A DNA stretch of 64,000 nucleotides from Lytechinus variegatus. Its lineage: Eukaryota; Echinodermata; Echinoidea; Temnopleuroida; Toxopneustidae. Positions 27,101-36,100 of this stretch are shown piece after piece; position 1 is the stretch's first letter; every line of letters starts with the position of its first letter. The notes under the pieces were generated by a model. The model searched no databases. It had not been told where the DNA came from and worked only from the letters and a program-made list of their open reading frames with translations. Both the position numbers and the translations under genes were made by a program. The DNA is taken from positions 21,838,425 through 21,902,424 of the forward strand of contig NC_054751.1 of NCBI RefSeq assembly GCF_018143015.1, in the 5' to 3' direction.

Positions 27101-30100
27101 TTTCCATGTTTTCGGTCAAAAATTGCATGTGCGTTGATATCTTTCTGTTTTATCATTAGCATCAACAACTAATGCAAAATATCAGCATTCGACAAGAAAG
27201 GGGATATATCAACGAGAAAATTGATATGCTTCATAACAGTATTAATGTCTTAACTTGCTTAGATTAAGCGCAAATACATCCGAATGTATTATGCGATATT
27301 GCGACAAAGTGACACCAAAAACCAACCTCCGTGTCCCAGTCAGTCTTTTATATCGACTACAACGCGATCGCTGGCATGCCTTTGAAGATAGTACAATATA
27401 TTAAATCGGTCTAGCCTCTCCTTTGTTGGTGTGACTAACACGCGTAAATACAATGACGTATAGCGATACAAAGATGTATATTACTTAAATTGATGAGTGA
27501 ACAAAGGGCTTTTTCTGCATATTAAAGTAACTTTTATGTTAATGAAATCTCTTAGAAAAAGTTAGAGGATGCATTGCTCTGCATCCTGCATTTAATTACG
27601 TTCAAGAACATAACAGCATAGCCCCGCAATAGCTTGTCAAAGTTTCCGTAGCTCAACTATTAAAAATATCATGCTTTTTGGAGCCCCCAATGTGACAAAG
27701 CGGTATTTTGCTACAAAGAAAAACACTTTTATTGTCTTGAAATCACTTGGAGGCAAAAGAGTAGGCTTTTCTCTATCAGTTACATATAAAGAAGTGATGG
27801 CACAGCAAGTCCTACCCTTTCTGGGGTCTTCCGAAGTCACGAAACCCCTTTATGTATTTTGCTCATTTCTTGGAAAATTCGCACAATTTTTAGCCCCATT
27901 GAGACAAAAGGTGTTTCCCCTTTGCAGTAAAGTGATTTAATTGTTTTGTAAGCACTTGGGGATGACAAAATAGATTTTCTATTATCAGATAAGTCTGGCA
28001 CAGCAATTAAAGTCTATCCCTTACGGGGTTTGCTAAAGTCAATCACCCCTTTCCATATTTTGCCAATTTATGGAAAAATCTATAAATCCGGAGCCCTCAT
28101 TGAGGCAAAAAGATGTTTCTGCTACAGTGTAAACCACTTTTATTGTTTTAAAACCACTTGGAAACAAAAAAGTAGCCTTTCTTCTATGTGCTACGTATAA
28201 AGAAGTGCTGGCACATCAAAGCCTACATCCTTTAGGGGGCTGCTAAAATCACCCCACCCCTTTTGCGTATTTTGCCCATTTCTTGTAAAACTTTGGAGCC
28301 CCATTGAGGTAAAAGGCGTTTCCCCCTTTGCAGTAGACCACTTTTATTCTTTGGAACCACCTGGAGATAACAAAATTAGATTTTCCTCCATCAGCTACAT
28401 ACAAAGAAGTGCTGGCACAGCAAACCCAACCTCTCAGGGGTTTGCCAAACTCACCCATCCCTTTTCCATAGTTTGCCTATTTATGGAAAATCTATCAATT
28501 CGGAGCCCTCACTGATGCAAAAAATTTGTATATATATGTGTATATAGCAAACCACTTTCATTGTTTCGTAACCACTTGGAGATAAAAAAAATCCTTTATC
28601 AGCTTTATATAAAGAAGTGCTGGCTCAGCAAAGCCTACCCCCTCAGAGGTTCCCTAAGTCTCCCCACGCTTTTTGCAAATTTTCCCCTCCTTATTTTATT
28701 TATAATTTATGGGGAAAATCTGCCAATTTGGAGCCCCTATTGGGGCAAAACGTTGTTTCTGCTCTATAGCAAATTTCTTTCATTGTTTCGTAACCACTTG
28801 GAGATAAAAAAGTAGATTTTCCTCTATCAACTACAATAAAGAAGTGTTGGCTCAGCAAAGCCTACCCCCCTTAGAGGTTCCGAAGTCTCTCCACCCTTTT
28901 GTGCTTATTTTTCCTCTTTCTTAAAACAAAATTGCAGTGTTTGACCCCCCCTATTCAGGCAAAAGGCATTTCTGCTATATGGTTAAGTCACTTTTATTAT
29001 TTGAAACTTAGAGATGAGTAGGTTTGGTTTATCAGCGCATCGACCCTTCCATCTTCAGGGACTCCAAAGTGACAGATTTCCCCATAAATTGGCAAAATAC
29101 GGCGCATCGACCCCTTCCCTCTTCAGGGGCTCAAAATTGACAGATTTTCCTATAAATTGGCAAAATACGGAAAAAGTGTGACTTCGGTATATAGTTTAAT
29201 AGTAGTATGATAGGATGTGGCAGGTCTAATAGCTACATCTTATTTTTCTCTTGAACAAGCAAGCAGTAAATGTCATTATTTTGGTGTACAATGTCACGTG
29301 ACTAGCATATGATAGTTTCCGTGCCTAGACCCTTTCATGTTAAACAATTGATAGAGTCCAAACAGAATCGAATTTATGTATTTAATGTTAATGGTAACAA
29401 TGTTCTTGTAGTATAAATTTTTGCTTTCTGATATTTATGATATAGCGATAGTTTGAAGAAGTCGATGTTTATAGTATATCGAGGCCGGAATTGATATGAT
29501 TTGTAATCGGGTCTGAGTACATAATATACACTAGCGTCGTCTGCTACGTAAACTTAATGAGCGAATATGGCCAAAATTAACCATTATGTTTATGCAAATT
29601 AGAACACTTTCCCCTATTCGGATTTTTGGGGACTTTTAGTATGGTCTTCTATGGACATCAAAGAAATGTTCTGCATTGGAATAAATTCTGTTGCAATTTG
29701 TTCCAAGTGAAAAGTTAAAATGACTGGACTAATATACCTTTCGCTTTGAACTCTCTCAGAAATAAAATTCACACATTTATTCTGACAACAGCGGAAATGA
29801 AAATAAAAGAACAGAAGTCACAAACATCTAAGATTAATGAACGATCTATCTCAGGACATGTTTTAACATTGTTTTAAGGTGTTAATGATTTAAAATATAT
29901 TTGATATACATTTCGTTACAGACTCCCGTTCACCGAGAAGAAATATAAAGCACGCAATTTTCTGACAACAGCGGAAATGAAAATAAAAGAACAAAAGTCA
30001 CAAACATTTTAGATTAATGAACGATCTATCAGGACATGTTTTAACATTGTTTTGATGTGTTGATGAATTAAAATATATTTAATATACCTTTCGGTACGGA

Positions 30101-33100
30101 CTCCCGTTCTCCAAAAATAAATATAAATCACGCATTTTCTGACAACCGCGGGAAAGAAAATAAAACGAAATAGAAGTCACAAAAATGTCAGATTAATGAA
30201 CGATCCATTAGGAATGTTTTAAAAAATTTTGAGGTCCTAACGAGTTAAAATATATTTTATATACCTTTAGGCTTTTGCTATGAACTCTTTAAGAAATAAA
30301 AAAAAATGAAGCTACAGCCAAAGCAAGTGATACCTCCTTCGTCATATAAGGTACATTGCGTAATACCTTGGGTGAAGCAGCTGGGCTAGATCTGTCATCA
30401 GGACACTCGACAACAAATTTAGATAATCTGCCAAGATTTGCTGAACCATTAAATCAGGTAAACATGAGATGAAAATCGTTTCTCTTGGGTATCATTTGGG
30501 CAGCCACTGAGGTCATTTTAAAACATGAGCCATGAGAGCGATTGCTTTGGGTGGTGACGGACATTTCATTGATTTTTTTTTCAATCAGCGACTATACAAA
30601 TAAAAAAAATTATACAAATTCTAATAACTTTTAAAGTCTTTGATGGATTTTCGTAAAACTTTCATCAATGCTTATCATTATGTTTAAGTTCTGCTATGTT
30701 TACAATAAACTTTTTGTCAGGGTGAACTCCCGCTTTAATGTTTGGTCACTTGAAAATGACACCTACGTATCACGAACGTGTGTTTTCAGTAAGTTAATTT
30801 TCAGTTGGGAAATATTGGAAATATACAAAATCACTTATTCATTTTTACCATGCTTTATTTTTTTTCAGGTTGAGACTTCGAAAATGTGTTGACCATTTTC
30901 ATCATTTTGCAATTCAAATTCCCTTTAGAGAGATGTTGCAAAGTCTTAGGCATATTTCTGATCTGTACGATGCAGGATCTAGGGGCGGGGGAGTTGGCAT
31001 GACATATCGATTAAAAATACCTAAACATCGATCTCACGCCACCCCCCCCCCTAGAACATCAATCAATAGAACTGTACACACATGTGAAAAACAATACAAG
31101 AAATTATAGTCTGTTTTAGATGAAAGAATGAAAAATAAATGGTGAATCCAGCAATTAGCTGTCATACAAATAACATTAACATCTCGCTCCTGGGATCTCG
31201 CTTTTTTCCTTTCACAAAATCATCCACATGTATATCGCAAACCGTTTTAACATTCATTCACATTTTCTAATATCAAGAATTAATTTCTTGATGTCAAGTA
31301 TTAATTTCTTGATATTAAGAATTCATTTCTGATTTCGAGGGTCAATGTATTGCAAGAAATCATTCTGATTTTCAATCAGAAATTCTTGATATCAAGAAAT
31401 TAATTCTTGATATCAAGATCTTCATTTTCATTTCTGATTTTGTGCATGCATCAATATATTGCAAGAAATCATTCTGATTTTTATTCACAAATGAATTATT
31501 GATATCAAGAAATTAATTCTTGATATCAAGGTCTTCATTTTCATTTCTGATTTCGTGCATCAATATATTGCAAGAAATAATTCTGATTTTTATTCAGAAA
31601 TTAATTCTTGATATCAAGAAATGAATTCTTGATATCAAGAAAATCATTCTGATATTTATTCAGGAATCAATTCTTGATATCAAGAATTCATTTTCATTTC
31701 TGATTTCGAGCGTCAATGTATTGCAAAAAATCAATCTGATTTTTTTAAAGAAATGAATTCTTGATATCCAGAAATTATTTTTTTATATCAAGAAATGAAT
31801 TCTTGATATCACAAGAAATGAATCTTTGATATCAAGAATTCATTTCTGAATTCGATCGTCAATTTATTGCAAAAAAATCATTCTGATTATTAATCAGTAA
31901 TGAATTCTTGATATCAAGTTAGAAATTAATTCTTGATATAAAAATAAATGTTTTTTGGTATCAAGAATTAATTTCTTGATATCAAGAAATCGTTTTATGA
32001 TATCAAGAAATGAGTTCTTGATATCAAGAAATGAATTTAAGAAATTAATTCTTGATATCAATAAATCTAATAATTTTTGATATCAGAAAATGTTAAAATA
32101 GCTTGCCATACGCACGTCGCTGGCCGGCCAGCACGTTTCCGTTTTACACCCTGGCGAAGGCATTTTCCGGAAAAGTAGCCAAAAAGCGACTAGTGAAGAG
32201 TCTACGTCTACGTTTGTTTACATTATCTGCTGGGCGCGCGATCCAAAGTCCGCACCGAAGTTATCCGCAGAACATAATGCAGCTGAGCTTATACTTTCCA
32301 GGTTCAATACGGATGTTCGGCCTTGATCATTTGCCTTGCCGATTTGCTGATGTCTGTCTTTCTCTCTATCTGTCTATATATCTATCTCTCAAATTCTATC
32401 TCTATCTATCTATCTATCTATCTATGTAACTGCAGTATCTATCTATCTAATAATCTTCTCTGTCTCTCTCATTCGATCTTTATCTAACATCTATCTATCT
32501 CAAATTCTCTATCTCTCTCTATCTATCCATCCATCTGTCTGTCTTTCTGTATTTCTCTCTCTCTACCTACCTATGTAACTACAGTATCTATCTCTTAATT
32601 TGTCGCTCTTCTCTCTCATTCTTGATCTATCTGACATCTATCTATCTCTCAAATTCTCTATCTATCTCTCTCAGATCCATCTATCTATCCATCTGTTAAT
32701 TTGTTAATAATCTTCTCTGTCTCTCTCATTCTTTAATTATCTATTTAATCTCTATCTATCTATCCATCTGTCTGTCTTTTATTCTCTCTATTTTTTTAAC
32801 TTATCTATCTGTTAATTTGTTAATATTCTTTGTCTCTCTCCCTCTTTATCTGTCTAACATCTATCTATCTCTCATCTATCTATCTCTATCTATCCATCTG
32901 TCTGTCTTTCTCTATTTCTCTCTATCTATCTATCTGTTAATTTGTCTATCTTCTCTGTCTCTCTTTCTTTATCTTTCTATCTATCTAACATCTATCTATC
33001 TGTCTCTCAAATTCTCTATCTCTCTCCTTCTCTAGCATCTGTCTGTCTTTTTTTCTCTCTTACTCTTTGTCCGTCCATATTTCTATCTATAACATCTCTC

Positions 33101-36100
33101 CCTCTCTATCGGCTATCTATCCTTCTCTCTCTCTTTCTCTCTCTCCCCCTCTCCCTCTATATGTCGACCTCTCATGTCTCTCCCCCCTCTCTATTTATCT
33201 ATCTATCCATCCATATCTCCCTCTTTCTCTCTCTTTCTATCTATCTATTCACCTCTCTCTCTATTTCTATCTATTTATCTTGTCTCTATCTATTTATCAG
33301 TCTTCTATATCTATCTTTCGGCAGCTTCTAAGTGTATCAATCCATCAAACTTCAATTTGTCTTTCCATTATAAGTATCTGTTTATTTTGATTTTGTCTGT
33401 CATTCTATTCATTCAGTTAATAATTTATTTTTAGAAGAAAAAAACTATCATAAACAACGCGACTGCCGGCAAAAGCATGTTCGATTTCACTCCTGACTGC
33501 CGCTCTCTCTATATATGAAGTGCCGAGGAACTCTGTGCTCTGATATGATCAGTAACTGTGCAAATTGCATGCGGTGGTGGACTCGCCTGTGTCGCACGCT
33601 GCATGCAACCAGCGACGTGTGTAGACTCTTCACTAGTCGCTTTTTGGCTACTTTTCCGGAAAATGCCTTCGCCAGGGTGTAAAACGGAAACGCGCGGCCG
33701 GCCAAGCCTATTATATTAGAGTTCAGAATTTCAACAATTATTTCGTTGTTACATGACAGCAGAAATTGAGAATGAACGTTAAGAATATACTTAGCAAGTA
33801 ATTACTAGGAAAATTATATGGAACAATTCATTTTAAAATCAAAATTACTTGAAAGTTATCAGAATACGGTATCATGTAAAAATGAAAAGTTACGTCGCAT
33901 CGCGGACAATTCAGTTCCAAACATTGCGTGCAGGTCCGGCTCTGGCTCAGCTAGCTACCCGCGCCAGCGGGCTGGCAAAGCTAGCGTGGCTGGGTGGCTG
34001 GCTAGCCGGCTGGAAGTGGAAATGCGCCAGTGTATATGCATGGATATTATCCGGTCAAGTGATAAGATCGTAGTTTGTCTGTTGCCGAAATGATTCTGAA
34101 ACATTCTATATTTTTGAGGATTGATGATGAATGATGCAACAATTATTTTCGATGATTTTCCCTCACTTTTTATAATTTTTTTTTTTTGCCCGTGTCGCTC
34201 ACTTTTTGCGCGTGACGCACCAGGAGCTTGTGGAATTTGCGTGTGTCGCATGCGACGCGAGTGTTCTACACTGGCGAGAACGTTGTGGGAATCCCCGCAG
34301 AGATTTATATACTCAATGATTGAGGCTTAAAGAATGTCAACAAGATGAAAGATTACATAGTAATCTAGAAACAAACATATGAATTTTAATCATATTTCAT
34401 GATCATCTTATAATCTCCGTTCAAACAAATTACAAATTGATATTGATATAAGCATCAAGAGTATATGAAAATGGTTGTTGGATGATAATGAGATTTGCAT
34501 ATATTTTCATTTCATTTATTTATTTTAAATTCTCATTAAAACATACAACATACAATTCAAACTGACAGAATGATTCATGCATGCACAGTATACAAAATAA
34601 ATAAAATGGAAAACATAACAAGAGAGAAAGAACAAAATTAAAATATGTGGGAGCCAGCATTGGACTCCGTGATAATGTCTTTAAAATCATTTCACATCAC
34701 AGAGTCCTCTAGATTCTAGGCTGAGTCAGCGCAGACCTTTCAGTTGCTGGGTTCCAGAAAATGGGCATCAATATCTTAAAGAGATGATTTGCTGATCACT
34801 CAATAATTTTGATCAACGAATATTTTCACAAGCGTACCTCAGAGAGAGAGAGGGGGGGGGGGGTAGACTGCCCCCCCCTCTGACGAGTCATAACTCATGC
34901 AATGGACGTACCCCTGCCCCCATGACGAATCACAACTGATCCCGACGAGCCACAAGTGCCCCCTCTTTTGAACTTGTAGACCTTTTTTTTTCTTATTTGC
35001 TTGTCAATTTTTTTCTGGTACGAAATCATTTATTTCTGGTTGAAGACAATTTCTTTTCTTTTTTTTTGCTTGTCAAATTTTTGGGCAGACGAATTTGCCC
35101 CCCCACGGAAAATTTTGGGTACGCCCCTGAAAATATCCTTTAATATATGAGTATTAATTTATTTCTTCGCTTGTTTATTTACCTATATCTGTAGATTTCT
35201 ATAATAATAATGATAAAAATTTGTAGTACGACACCATGAGTATTATCTCTCGAAGACAAAGAAGACAAGAAGAAAATTAGAGACAAAAAAAGAGAAGAAA
35301 AAAAAGAATAAAAAAAAAACAAATGCGAAAACTAAAAAAAAGGAAGAAAAAAAACCGACCCAAAAATGAAGAGAAGGTAGGGGAACAAAATAACGAGAAT
35401 AAAAAAAAGGGCAAAGGAAAATAAAATAGAACAGAAGAAAAGAAAAAAATGAAGGAGAAAGAAAAAACAAATAATTCAAAAGAAAATATGTTATTTCTTT
35501 CAAAGAAAAAACCAAAGCCGTATGTTGACTTGTTATCAGGCAAAGGGAAAAGCAAGAATTTACGGAACTAGACTCATGAATATTCATGTATCTTTCTCCG
35601 ACGCATCGAATGATAGCCTTTTGTCGGGGCCTTAAGTTATATTTTCTATATGGACTTTAGTGCTATTGGCAAATCTGATGAACATGCATGCGAACTTACT
35701 AAAATTCACAAGGCAGTGTATACAGCCACACGCGTGTGTCTTTACCATCCAGCCACACGCGTGTGGTTATATCCAGAACACATATCTGTGGATACCGCCA
35801 CACGCCGCCAGTAATAACAGTAAAACACGTACGGTATGTCTGACCGTCTATATCACGATCAAAATAACCTCATTTCTTCATTAAATTCTTACATTCTAAA
35901 CCCCTTTGATATCCTTAGATCGTTTCAATTTCATTCTCACCGTCTTCTCTCCTTGCTTTTCTTGTCTTGTTACAAACGGTCGTCTGTTTAACAGCAAATT
36001 CTCTTTTTCTACTTGTGTCGATTCTGGCTTCCTTCGCGGTGGCAGACCCATACAGCGTTAGCGCAGCGCAGTAGTAGACATACACAGTTTGGGTTTCGTA

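Noticed and set aside
24600-30300. CRISPR-like regular spacing
   Set aside because: Units are adjacent monomers with no unique spacers, in an animal genome; it is a satellite.
32345-33390. Several open frames of 72-129 codons
   Set aside because: All arise from CTAT/CTCT repeats, overlap in different frames and have no complexity.
33818-34330. Frames of 91, 74 and 98 codons
   Set aside because: Overlapping on both strands in a GC-richer block of short 'ggctggc' repeats; no family match.
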